From positions 24,435,845 to 24,499,844 of the forward strand of contig NC_091323.1 in assembly GCF_038502225.1 (NCBI RefSeq): a stretch of DNA of 64,000 nucleotides. The letters are read 5' to 3'. The notes beneath the pieces were generated by a model, which was not told the DNA's origin, searched no databases, and was given only the letters and a program-made list of their open reading frames with translations. Position 1 is the first letter of the stretch, and each line of letters opens with the position of its first letter. Shown here piece after piece: positions 54,585 through 64,000 of the stretch. Both the position numbers and the translations under genes were made by a program. Source of the stretch: Cherax quadricarinatus. Taxonomy: Eukaryota; Arthropoda; Malacostraca; Decapoda; Parastacidae.

Positions 54585-55345
54585 ATAAAAGTGGAGAAAA
54601 GGACATTTTCCATGGAGGTAAAGAAGGGAAGGTATGAGAGTATAGTGGTACCAACACTTGTATGGGTGTGTAGCATGGGTTGTAAATGCTGCAGTGAGGA
54701 GGCGGCTGGAGGCAGTGGAGATGTCGTGTCTAAGTGTAGTGTAAATATTATGCAGAGAATTCACAGTGTGGAAATTAGGAGGAGGTGTGGAGTTACTAAA
54801 AGTATTAGTGAGAGGGCTGAAGAGGGGGCTGTTCAGGTGGTTTGGTTATTTAGAGAGAATGGAACAAAGTAGGATGATTGGAGAGTGTTTAAATCTGTTG
54901 GGGAAGGAAGGTGGGGTAGGGGTCATCCCTGAAAAGGTTGGAGGGAGGGGGTAAAGGAGGTTTTGTGAGTGAGGGGCTTGGGCTTCCAGCAAGCGTGCAT
55001 GAGCATGTTAATGGGAGTGAATGGAGACGAATGGTTTTTGGAACCTGACGAGCTGTTGGAGTGTGAGCAGGGTAATGTTTTGTGAAGGGTTTCAGGGAAA
55101 CCAGTTATCTGGACTTGAGTCCTGGAAATGGGAAGTACAATGCCTGCACTTTAAAGGAGGGGTTTGGGATATTGGCAGTTTGAAGGGATGTCTAAGCTGT
55201 CGTATCTGAGTGCCTCTGCAAAGACTGATTATGTATGAGTGATGGTGAAAGTGTTGAATGATGATGAAAGTTTTTTCTTTCTTTTTGCGTTTTTCTATCT
55301 TGTGTCGCCCTTCCTTGATGGGAAACTGCCGACGTGTTAAAAAAG
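54585..55345 (+). mobile_element. RTE-clade LINE fragment, C-terminal region and 3' UTR
   Basis: Readable pieces: RTFSMEVKKGRYESIVVPTL, IMQRIHSVEIRRRCGVTKSI, FGYLERMEQSRMIGE, then the 3' UTR (gacttgagtcctggaaatgg, cctctgcaaagactga) and a short poly-A. Frameshifted. Intermediate between the young and the old RTE subfamily. Confidence 0.82.
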
Positions 55346-56477
55346 AAAAAAAAGAGAGAATGAAGAATTTAATGTAGGATAAAATTATTCCATATTTCTG
55401 TTATCAATGAGAAAATTGTGTAATGAATTCTGTGATAGTGTCAACAGATGAAAAGTACGAGTGGCATCAACTGATAAAATGTAAGTAGACGTATATTACA
55501 TCCATCTACTGTTTGGTAGTCGCATAATCTCCAGACACTTCATAAACAAGCAAGAGAAACAAAGAACTTAAGGTAGGGGTAGTACTTTGTTGGTAATTTT
55601 TAAGCATACTTTATAACCAGGAACTAGCACTCTGTTTTCTTTGGAAGGAATATGCTATGTACTGTATTTGCCAAACCTAATTAAGTTTTTTTTTTTGTTT
55701 TTATTAAGTTTTTAGGACTTGGGCACAAAACACAAACTTCTAGATAAACAAGTATCATCATCTACAATATATTTGGTCAAGTTTGGTTGCTTTTTTTTTT
55801 TTTTTTTTTTTTTATAGGTGGAGTCCGGAGCCTAAACCATAGTACATAATCTCATACAATATCTATTTCAGGAAAGTAGCTCTTGCATTATGTGATGTTC
55901 TACTGAATCTTGAAATTTTAGTATTGCTTCATCTTATATTTTAATTGTTAATAGAGGTTCTTTGGGTTGATGTTCAGTGGTAAATCCTCTGAAACCAGAG
56001 GAATGTTTTGATTGCCATTGTGAACTGCCTGGCATCTGCTCCCACAGGGGTATACGATGCTGTGTCTTCAGTGTTTTGGTGGCTATATTTTGGCCCATTT
56101 GCCTTACCTCTGCCTCTAGTCATATTGTATGATTGCTAAAATGTGATAGGTCTCCTGTGGTATAGTTTGTAGTCATTAATTCAAGAGATGTGATGTCTTA
56201 ATTCAAGCAGCGATGCATTGATGGTATTTGTAGCGGTGGCATCTGTTTATGGAGATAAAGCACATTTAACATAATCTTTCGAGGTTTAAGTTTTTCACTT
56301 GTTTTCAATCATGTTAGGTTCCTTGTACTCTGCTGGTGTTTTTGGTTTTGCTATTCTGTTTGTAGTGAATAAGTAGGACTGGCTAATTATAATTCTTTAC
56401 ATGTCTTGATTACATTGTACACGGTGTGTTATCTTCAGCATTTTGTTATTCAGTGAGTAATAATAATACTCTTTCAG
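55346..56477. other. Intron sequence, little recognised
   Basis: AT-rich with poly-T runs (55690-55697; 55791-55814). I see no coding region or named repeat before the acceptor ctttcag. Confidence 0.4.
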
Positions 56478-56599
56478 GAAATCAGCAGCTCGCTAAGAAC
56501 CTGGACCTCGACTCAAATTGATAGATTACGGAATCTCACAACCTACTTTCCATCATCAACCAAAATAGTATCAGATCCTCAACTCAGAGGCATGTTAAG
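56478..56599 (+). CDS. UNC13-like gene, exon i (helical region, last visible exon)
   Basis: Acceptor ctctttcag, proposed donor ag|gttggt at 56600 (a weaker donor). The 122 bases read EISSSLRTWTSTQIDRLRNL, TTYFPSSTKIVSDPQLRGML and end in phase 2. The pattern LRxWTxxxIxRLRxLxxYFP fits the Munc13-4/BAIAP3 helical segment that follows the previous exon. No further exon was recognised before 64000, so the gene continues beyond the window. Confidence 0.83.
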
Positions 56600-56639
56600 G
56601 TTGGTGTTTTATAGTTTGATATGAATTAGTCAATATACA

Positions 56640-56901
56640 GTATTTTATATAGCCGGACTTGAGTCCTGGAAGTGGGAAGTACAATGCCTGCACTCTAAAG
56701 GAGGGGTTTAGGATATTGGCAGTTTGGAGGGATGTGTTGTGTATCTTTATATGCATATACTTCTAAACTGTTGTATTCTGAGCACCTCTGCAAAAACAGT
56801 GATTATGTGTGAGTGAGGTGAAAGTGTTGAATGATGATGAAAGTATTTTCTTTTTGGGGATTTTCTTTTTGGGGTTACCCTGCCTTGGTGGGAGACTGCC
56901 A

Positions 56902-56931
<30 letters not shown>
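56640..56931 (+). mobile_element. RTE 3' tail fragment with poly-A
   Basis: Only the 3' UTR (ggacttgagtcctggaagtg, cctctgcaaaaacagtgat) and the terminal block, with a 24-base A run ending at 56931. A severely 5'-truncated insertion about 40 bp after exon i. Confidence 0.88.
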
Positions 56932-56932
<1 letters not shown>

Positions 56933-57582
56933 TTATCCATCTCCCTATAAGGGAGAGATCCATAGTGGTTGGTCACGCTGTTTCTTTCTCCTCTTTGATC
57001 TCTGCTTTGCGAGTCAATCTCAATTTTCAAATCTTGTGTATCTTAACCCTTTGACTGTTTCGGTCATATATATATACGTCTTACGATCCAATGTGCTTGA
57101 CGTATATGTACTCAAAAATTCTGGCAGCTTTGAATCGAGCATGAGAAAGCTGGTAGGCCCACATGTGAGAGAGTGGGTCTGTGTGGTCAGTGTGTGCAGT
57201 ATAAAAAAAAAACCTGCAGCAAGCAGTGCACATTGAGAAAAAAAAACACTCTGACCGTGTTTTTGGATTAAAACGCCGACTTTGAGGTATATTTTCATAT
57301 AGTTTTTATAGTTATATTCTCATTTTCGTAGTCACATTCGATAGAGTGGAAAACATATAGAAATGCATAGAGGTGATTTTGTTTGGTTTTACTATGAAAA
57401 GGACCTTGAAATGGAGCTCAAAGTAGGGGAAATGTTTGATTTTTGCCGATGTTCAAGAGTAAACAAATGACGTCATTGTCCAATAAATGTCCAACTAGCC
57501 ATTCTGATATGCAGTCATGAATGGGTTGACATTATTTATACAATTACATTACAATATTGCAGTTGTCTGCTTAACAATAATA

Positions 57583-60500
57583 AGCCTGTGATTGTTTTAC
57601 ATGATGGTAGGATTGCTGATGTCTTTTGTCTGTCTCATAAATATGCAAGATTACAGGCATGTCTTGCTACTTCTACTTACACTTAGGTCACACTACACAT
57701 ACATGTACACATTTATTTATACACACTCATCTGAGTTTTCTTTGATTTTATCTTAATAGTTCTTGGTCTTATTAATTTTCCTTTTATATCCATGGGGAAG
57801 TGGAATAAGAATCTTTCCTCCGTAAGCCATGCGTGTTGTAAAAGTCAACTAAAATGCCGGGAACAATGGGCTAGTAACCCCTTTTCCTGTAAAGATTACT
57901 AAAAAGAATAAGAAGAAGAAAATTGTCAAAGTGGGAAGTCTGAATGTGCGTGGATGTTGTGCAGATGATAAGAAAGAGATGATTGTGGATGTTATGAATG
58001 AGAAGAAGCTGGATGTCCTGGCTTTAAGTGAAACAAAGCTGAAGGGGGTGGGAGAGTTTCAGTGGAGAGGAATAAATGGGATTAGGTCAGGGGTTTCAAA
58101 TAGAGTTAGAGCTAAAGAAGGAGTAGCAATAATGTTGAAGGATAAGCTATGGCAGGAAAAGAGGGACTATAAATGTATTAATTCAAGGATTATGTGGAGT
58201 AAAATAAAGATTGGATGTGAAAAGTGGGTTATAATAAGCGTGTATGCACCTGGAGAAGAGAGAAGTGTAGAGGAGAGAGAGAGATTTTGGGAAATGTTGA
58301 GTGAATGCGTGGGGAGTTTTGAATCAAGTGTGAGAGTAATGGTGGTTGGGGATTTTAATGCTAAAGTGGGTAAAAATGTTATGGAGGGAGTAGTAGGTAA
58401 ATTTGGGGTGCCAGGGGTAAATGTAAATGGGGAGCCTTTAATTGAGCTATGTGTAGAAAGAAATTTGGTAATAAGTAATACATATTTTATGAAAAAGAGG
58501 ATAAATAAATATACAAGGTATGATGTAGCACGTAATGAAAGTAGTTTATTAGATTATGTATTGGTGGATAAAAGGTTGATGGGTAGGCTCCAGGATGTAC
58601 ATGTTTATAGAGGGGCAACTGATATATCGGATCATTATTTAGTTGTAGCTACAGTTAGAGTAAGAGGTAGATGGGAAAAGAGGAAGGTGGCAACAACAAG
58701 TAAGAGGGAGGTGAAAGTGTATAAACTAAGGGAGGAGGAAGTTCGGGTGAGATATAAGCGACTATTGGCAGAAAGGTGGGCTAGTGCAAAGATGAGTAGT
58801 GGGGGGTTTGAAGAGGGTTGGAATAGTTTTAAAAATGCAGTATTAGAATGTGGGGCAGAAGTTTGTGGTTATAGGAGGGTGGGGGCAGGAGGAAAGAGGA
58901 GTGATTGGTGGAATGATGAAGTAAAGGGTGTGATAAAAGAGAAAAAGGTAGCTTATGAGAGGTTTTTACAAAGCAGAAGTGTTATAAGAAGAGCAGAGTA
59001 TATGGAGAGTAAAAGAAAGGTAAAGAGAGTGGTGAGAGAGTGCAAAAGGAGAGCAGATGATAGAGTGGGAGAGGCACTGTCAAGAAATTTTTAATGAAAA
59101 TAAGAAAAAATTTTGGAGTGAGTTAAACAAGTTAAGAAAGCCTAGGGAAAATATGGATTTGTCAGTTAAAAACAGAGTAGGGGAGTTAGTAGATGGGGAG
59201 ATGGAGGTATTGGGTAGATGGCGAGAATATTTTGAGGAACTTTTAAATGTTAAGGAAGAAACAGAGGCAGTAATTTCATGCACTGGTCAGGGAGGTATAC
59301 CATCTTTTAGGAGTGAAGAAGAGCAGAATGTTAGTGTGGGGGAGGTACGTGAGGCATTACGTAAAATGAAAGGGGGTAAAGCAGCTGGAACTGATGGGAT
59401 CATGACAGAAATGTTAAAAGCAGGGGGGGATATTGTGTTGGAGTGGTTGGTACTTTTGTTTAATAAATGTATGAAAGAGGGGAAGGTACCTAGGGATTGG
59501 CAGAGAGCATGTATAGTCCCTTTATATAAAGGGAAAGGGGACAAAAGAGACTGTAAAAATTATAGAGGAATAAGCTTACTGAGTATACCAGGAAAAGTGT
59601 ACGGTAGGGTTATAATTGAAAGAATTAGAGGTAAGACAGAATGTAGGATTGCGGATGAGCAAGGAGGTTTTAGAGTGGGTAGGGGATGTGTAGATCAGGT
59701 GTTTACATTGAAGCATATATGTGAACAGTATTTAGATAAAGATAGGGAAGTTTTTATTGCATTTATGGATTTAGAAAAGGCATATGATAGAGTGGATAGA
59801 GGAGCAATGTGGCAGATGTTGCAAGTATATGGAATAGGTGGTAAGTTATTAAATGCTGTAAAGAGTTTTTATGAGGATAGTGAGGCTCAGGTTAGGGTGT
59901 GTAGAAGAGAGGGAGACTACTTCCCGGTAAAAGTAGGTCTTAGACAGGGATGTGTAATGTCACCATGGTTGTTTAATATATTTATAGATGGGGTTGTAAA
60001 GGAAGTAAATGCTAGGGTGTTTGGGAGAGGGGTGGGATTAAATTATGGGGAATCAAATTCAAAATGGGAATTGACACAGTTACTTTTTGCTGATGATACT
60101 GTGCTTATGGGAGATTCTAAAGAAAAATTGCAAAGGTTAGTGGATGAGTTTGGGAATGTGTGTAAAGGTAGAAAGTTTAAAGTGAACATAGAAAAGAGTA
60201 AGGTGATGAGGGTGTCAAATGATTTAGATAAAGAAAAATTGGATATCAAATTGGGGAGGAGGAGTATGGAAGAAGTGAATGTTTTCAGATACTTGGGAGT
60301 TGACGTGTCGGCGGATGGATTTATGAAGGATGAGGTTAATCATAGAATTGATGAGGGAAAAAAGGTGAGTGGTGCGTTGAGGTATATGTGGAGTCAAAAA
60401 ACGTTATCTATGGAGGCAAAGAAGGGAATGTATGAAAGTATAGTAGTACCAACACTCTTATATGGGTGTGAAGCTTGGGTGGTAAATGCAGCAGCGAGGA

Positions 60501-61208
60501 GACGGTTGGAGGCAGCGGAGATGTCCTGTTTAAGGGCAATGTGTGGTGTAAATATTATGCAGAAAATTCGGAGTGTGGAAATTAGGAGAAGGTGTGGAGT
60601 TAATAAAAGTATTAGTCAGAGGGCAGAAGAGGGGTTGTTGAGGTGGTTTGGTCATTTAGAGAGAATGGATCACAGTAGAATGACATGGAAAGCATATAAA
60701 TCTATAGGGGAAGGCAGGCGGGGTAGGGGTCGTCCTCGAAAGGGTTGGAGAGAGGGGGTAAAGGAGGTTTTGTGGGTAAGGGGCTTGGACTTCCAGCAAG
60801 CGTGCGTGAGCGTGTTAGATAGGAGTGAATGGAGACGAATGGTACTTGGGACCTGACGATCTGTTGGAGTGTGAGCAGGGTAATATTTAGTGAAGGGATT
60901 CAGGGAAACCGGTTATTTTCATATAGTCGGACTTGAGTCCTGGAAATGGGAAGTACAATGCCTGCACTTTAAAGGAGGGGTTTGGGATATTGGGAGTTTG
61001 GAGGGATATGTTGTGTATCTTTATATGTTTATGCTTCTAGACTGTTGTATTCTGAGCACCTCTGCAAAAACAGTGATAATGTGCGAGTGTGGTGAAAGTG
61101 TTGAATGATGATGAAAGTATTTTCTTTTTGGGGATTTTCTTTCTTTTTTTGGGTCACCCTGCCTCGGTGGGAGACGGCCGACTTGTTGAAAAAAAAAAAA
61201 AAAAAAAA
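57583..61208 (+). mobile_element. RTE-clade LINE, young copy with long poly-A
   Basis: Lacks the first ~70 bp of the leader seen in 19131-22812 but is otherwise complete, with a 20-base A tail (61189-61208). The protein differs from the minus copy at 19131-22812 at only a few positions (for example Val to Phe near 58806, Leu to Phe near 60177). Confidence 0.93.
57931..60856 (+). pseudogene. RTE LINE endonuclease/reverse transcriptase with one frameshift
   Basis: Two overlapping open pieces (57931-59094 and 59057-60856) that would be one protein without a single extra T in a T-run at about 59086-59090. All endonuclease (ETKL, GDFNAKVG, SDHYLVV) and reverse-transcriptase motifs (LEKAYDRVDR, RQGCVMSPWLF, FADDTVLM) are intact, as is the C-terminal RGRGRPRKGWREGVKEVLW, which the minus-strand copy has lost. 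The first codon taken is GTG; there is no upstream in-frame ATG. Confidence 0.9.
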
Positions 61209-61745
61209 TTTTTTTGTTTGAATAAAAATTCAAAATGGAAAGCAAGAGTAATATCAGAGGGGCCTGGAGACATGGCTGATGAACTAAGAAAATGTTATTT
61301 TAGAGCCAGGAATGTCTGCATTGCTCATTCTGGATCCTGTTTTGAAATTGGCATATTTTTTAATTTGCATGAAATTGGCCAAATTGCCAATTTCTGACCA
61401 CTTTATTAGGTAGTTGAAATTTGTAAATGGGCAGTTTCTTGTGCTCAATCGATAAAACAAGTGGAGTTCTAAAGAAATGGCTGAGAGTTTGGTCGACTGG
61501 AACAATGGAATTAGCCAAAAATAGGGCTCAAAGCGGGCAAAATCACCAATTTGTAAATATTGCCAAGGTTGCTAACTTCACGAGAGTGTAAATCCGTAAG
61601 TTTTCTGTCAAATTTCATACTTTTGGTGTCATTACAATCGGGAAAAGATTCTCTATCATTTGATAAGATTTTTTTTTTTTTTTCAAATATTTTGCGACAC
61701 CAGGAGGCACCTCAGGATTTGGGGTTGCGACAGTCAAAGGGTTAA

Positions 61746-62433
61746 TAAAATGACATTTAAGTATTGTTATTGGGCAGTAAAGCTGGTCATTTTTTCCATT
61801 TAAGAATATGGTAGAAAATCTTAAGTTGCATGATCGTAGCTTGTGTTTCAGTATAAAATTTAAATTAAGGTTTTCATTTTCAGTAATAGTGCACCCATTT
61901 CCACTGAGGCATGTGGTAGTGGAATTAATTTCCATCGGTGGTGGCCATTTTTGTTAAGGATTACTAGAGCAGAATTCATTTCCATTAGTGGCGCTATTTC
62001 TGATAAGCGCTACAGCAGGCAGGACTGAGACCTCACCAAGACACATTAAGCAAGTCCATTGCTTAATGGACTGCTGGGGAGTGTGAGGGATGGTAATGGG
62101 ATGTTGCCAAAGACTCCCATGCTTTTGTGTCTGAATGTATGCTGTATGATTGTAGCTCAGTGTACAATTCTCATTTTTATCTTTTCATCATCCCATCTCA
62201 TCTCTGGGTATTTATCTTGACTTCCTAAGAAGTGCCTGTGATGCTTGTGAAGTAAGGAAGATGATTAAGTGTGAAACCAATGTTTATTTTGAAAAAAACT
62301 AGAGATGCTGAAAGGTGGTGCACGTATCATGGAGATAACGCGTGTGATGTTAGAGAATCAATGATTTGGTCAGTTTGAGACAATGAAGCAAAGATAAGGG
62401 CTTGCAACTTGAAGGTAAGTAATAATGTACAAT
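61746..62433. other. Intron or flank, no feature recognised
   Basis: No supported coding region, exon or repeat. No C2B- or MHD-like peptide is visible in any frame. Confidence 0.4.
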
Positions 62434-63906
62434 AAGTGGACCCCGGTTATCGGCCGTAATCCGTTCCAGAAGCTCGGCCTAAAACTGAAATAATGTTTCC
62501 CATAAGAATTAATCCGTTCCAGAGAAAAATATTCACAAAAAAATAATTTTTTTAACAATTAAATTAGTATTGCTTACCTTTATTGAAGACTTGTGCTGGT
62601 TTCTGGAATGCCTGTTACACTCCCTGCATGCCTGCTACACTCCCTGCATGCCTGCTACACTCCCTGCATGCCTGCTACACTCCCTGCATGCCTGCTACAC
62701 TCCCTGCATGCCTGCTACACTCCCTGCATGCCTGCTACACTCCCTGCATGCCTGCTACACTCCCTGCATGCCTGCTACACTCCCTGCATGCCTGCTACAC
62801 TCCCTGCATGCCTGCTACACTCCCTGCATGCCTGCTACACTCCCTGCATGCCTGCTACACTCCCTGCATGCCTGCTACACTCCCTGCATGCCTGCTACAC
62901 TCCCTGCATGCCTGCTACACTCCCTGCATGCCTGCTACACTCCCTGCATGCCTGCTACACTCCCAGCATGCCTGCTACACTTCTTGCATGCCTGCTACAC
63001 TCCCTGCATGCCTGCTACACTCCCTGCATGCCTGCTACACTCCCTGCATGCCTGCTACACTCCCTGCATGCCTGCTACACTCCCTGCATGCCTGCTACAC
63101 TCCCTGCATGCCTGCTACACTCCCTGCATGCCTGCTACACTCCCTGCATGTCTGCTACACTCCCTGCATGTCTGCTACACTCCCTGCATGTCTGCTACAC
63201 TCCCTGCATGTCTGCTACACTCCCTGCATGTCTGCTACACTCCCTGCATGCCTGCTACACTCCCTGCATGCCTGCTACACTCCCTGCATGCCTGCTACAC
63301 TCCCTGCATGCCTGCTACACTCCCTGCATGCCTGCTACACTCCCTGCATGCCTGTTACACTCCCTGCATGCCTGCTACACTCCCTGCATGCCTGCTGCAC
63401 TCCCTGCATGCCTGCTGCACTCCCTGCATGTCTGCTGCACTCCCTGCATGTCTGCTACACTCCCTGCATGTCTGCTGCACTCCCTGCATGCCTGCTGCAC
63501 TCCCTGCATGCCTGCTGCACTCCCTGCATGCCTGCTGCACTCCCTGCATGCTTGCTACACTCCCTGCATGCCTGCTACACTCCCTGCATGCCGGTTACAC
63601 TCCCTGCATGCCTGCTCCACTTCCTGCATCCTGCCACACTCCCTGCATGCCTGCTACACTTCATGCTTAAATTCCATTGTGTTTCTCACTTTCTTTACCA
63701 CAAAAAACAATGGAAAACAAGCAAAATGTTTGGATGTATGAGCAGAAGCTTCCTCACACACCGAGAGAGACAGCCAAACTGACGCGCGCAAATGGCCTCA
63801 GCCAGCGGATGGACGTGTCCGAAATGGCTGATCACCGGGAGCCGAAAAACCGGTCGATCACCGAGTTGGCCGATAACAGGAACGGCCGATAACTGAGGGT
63901 CCACTG
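62434..63906 (-). mobile_element. Deleted Tigger-type element with a minisatellite core
   Basis: Left end agtggaccccggttatcggc after TA, right end cggccgataactgagggtcc and actg with TA at 63907-63908. The arms keep the usual Tigger margins: the 'cccataagaattaatccgttcc' region at the left, and at the right the remnant of the coding start (aaattccattgtgtttctca, ctttctttaccacaaaa). All of the transposase between them is gone, replaced by the tandem array of 62611-63662. Confidence 0.85.
62611..63662. repeat. 20-bp minisatellite, about 52 units
   Basis: The unit is cctgctacactccctgcatg, in strict register for 1 kb. Variants cluster: tctgctac units at about 63150-63240, and ctgctgcac units at about 63390-63540, so the right part shows block-wise spread of variants. 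A 1-bp loss near 63630 breaks register. Because 20 is not a multiple of 3, all forward frames stay open and give a 20-residue repeat; these are not genes. Confidence 0.97.
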
Positions 63907-63908
63907 TA

Positions 63909-64000
63909 TTAATGTTACCATTTTTAGCTAATATACTTTATTTTAACTGTCTGAACCTCACAAGAATTCAAGTAGTTCACCAAGCATCATAATTGACAAT
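63909..64000. other. End of window, no feature
   Basis: Short AT-rich stretch after the Tigger-type element; nothing recognised. Confidence 0.5.

Larger units (their letters stand above)
57047..61741. mobile_element. piggyBac-like TTAA element (about 1.1 kb) carrying a young RTE
   Basis: TTAA at 57043-57046 and 61742-61745. Ends ccctttgactgtttcggtc and gcgacagtcaaaggg are inverted repeats. The RTE LINE of 57583-61208 is inserted inside. The remaining ~1.06 kb has no transposase that I can recognise. The TIR resembles but differs from that of 37460-42204 (ccccttaactgtcc). Confidence 0.75.

Noticed and set aside
56640..56931. Poly-A signal or 3' end of the host gene after exon i
   Set aside because: The A run belongs to an RTE 3' fragment. 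The UNC13-type protein lacks most of its length here, and exon i ends with a splice donor.
62611..63662. Regular short repeats resembling a CRISPR array
   Set aside because: Units are contiguous without spacers and the context is eukaryotic; it is a tandem minisatellite.
62570..63782. Three long overlapping open frames coding for ACYTPCMP/LPACLLHSLH repeats (366-399 codons)
   Set aside because: They are translations of a 20-bp minisatellite, open in all forward frames because the unit has no stop. No codon bias, no flanking gene signals, inside a transposon.

Overview
The window reads as nuclear DNA of an arthropod, most likely a decapod crustacean (an inference from intron structure, an extreme load of diverse transposons, and repeat families that I associate with crayfish, shrimp and lobster genomes; a species cannot be named from this sequence). 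It carries one recognisable host gene on the + strand, seen as nine short coding exons between 6171 and 56599 (1,331 coding bases in about 50 kb). The spliced protein resembles the Munc13-4/BAIAP3/fly Unc-13-4B branch of the UNC13 family: a region ahead of a C2A domain, the C2A domain with the long internal insertion typical of this branch, a linker rich in Ser, Asn and basic residues, and the start of the alpha-helical Munc13 region. Neither end of the gene is in the window. All exon junctions have AG/GT borders and compatible phases.

Almost everything else is intronic or flanking mobile DNA. (a) CR1/Jockey-group LINEs: one intact copy (ORF 13322-16273) and an older nested pair at 583-4384. 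(b) RTE-clade LINEs: two near-intact, almost identical copies (19131-22812 minus; 57583-61208 plus), a decayed copy facing the first one head to head (23043-26637), an older subfamily copy (44868-47754 minus) and many 3' fragments. (c) About eight copies of a roughly 450-480 bp element made of the RTE 5' leader joined directly to the RTE 3' tail, with no coding region. (d) Tigger/pogo-type DNA transposons with TA target duplications, one nearly complete (37999-40371), others internally deleted or interrupted. (e) Short TA-flanked MITEs of 203-297 bp. (f) Two large TTAA-flanked, piggyBac-like elements (37460-42204 and 57047-61741), each a target for later insertions. (g) Penelope-like elements: a GIY-YIG endonuclease remnant and four termini resembling hammerhead ribozymes. 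(h) tRNA-derived SINEs and a peculiar tandem-plus-inverted tRNA-like composite (52312-52989). (i) A 20-bp minisatellite of about 52 units (62611-63662) inside a Tigger-type element, and a 206-bp TA repeat next to an exon.

Layout: 1-6170 nested LINE/SINE/Tigger debris; 6171-6710 two exons; 6711-16871 an intron holding RTE and CR1 fragments and the intact CR1/Jockey LINE; 16872-18804 two exons; 18805-32338 an intron with the inverted RTE pair, a deleted Tigger and Penelope pieces; 32339-37229 two exons around a Tigger and an RTE-derived short element; 37230-44080 an intron filled by a piggyBac-like element; 44081-49133 two exons around the older RTE copy; 49134-56477 an intron with multiply nested DNA elements; 56478-56599 the last visible exon; then a piggyBac-like element carrying the youngest RTE copy, and the minisatellite.

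Insertion order can be read in several places from nesting and target-site duplications. No prokaryotic genes, CRISPR array or rRNA genes were seen. The most interesting leads are the RTE 5'+3' derivative family, the hammerhead-like Penelope/retrozyme termini, the circularly permuted tRNA-like composite, and a C2A domain that appears to lack calcium-binding aspartates.
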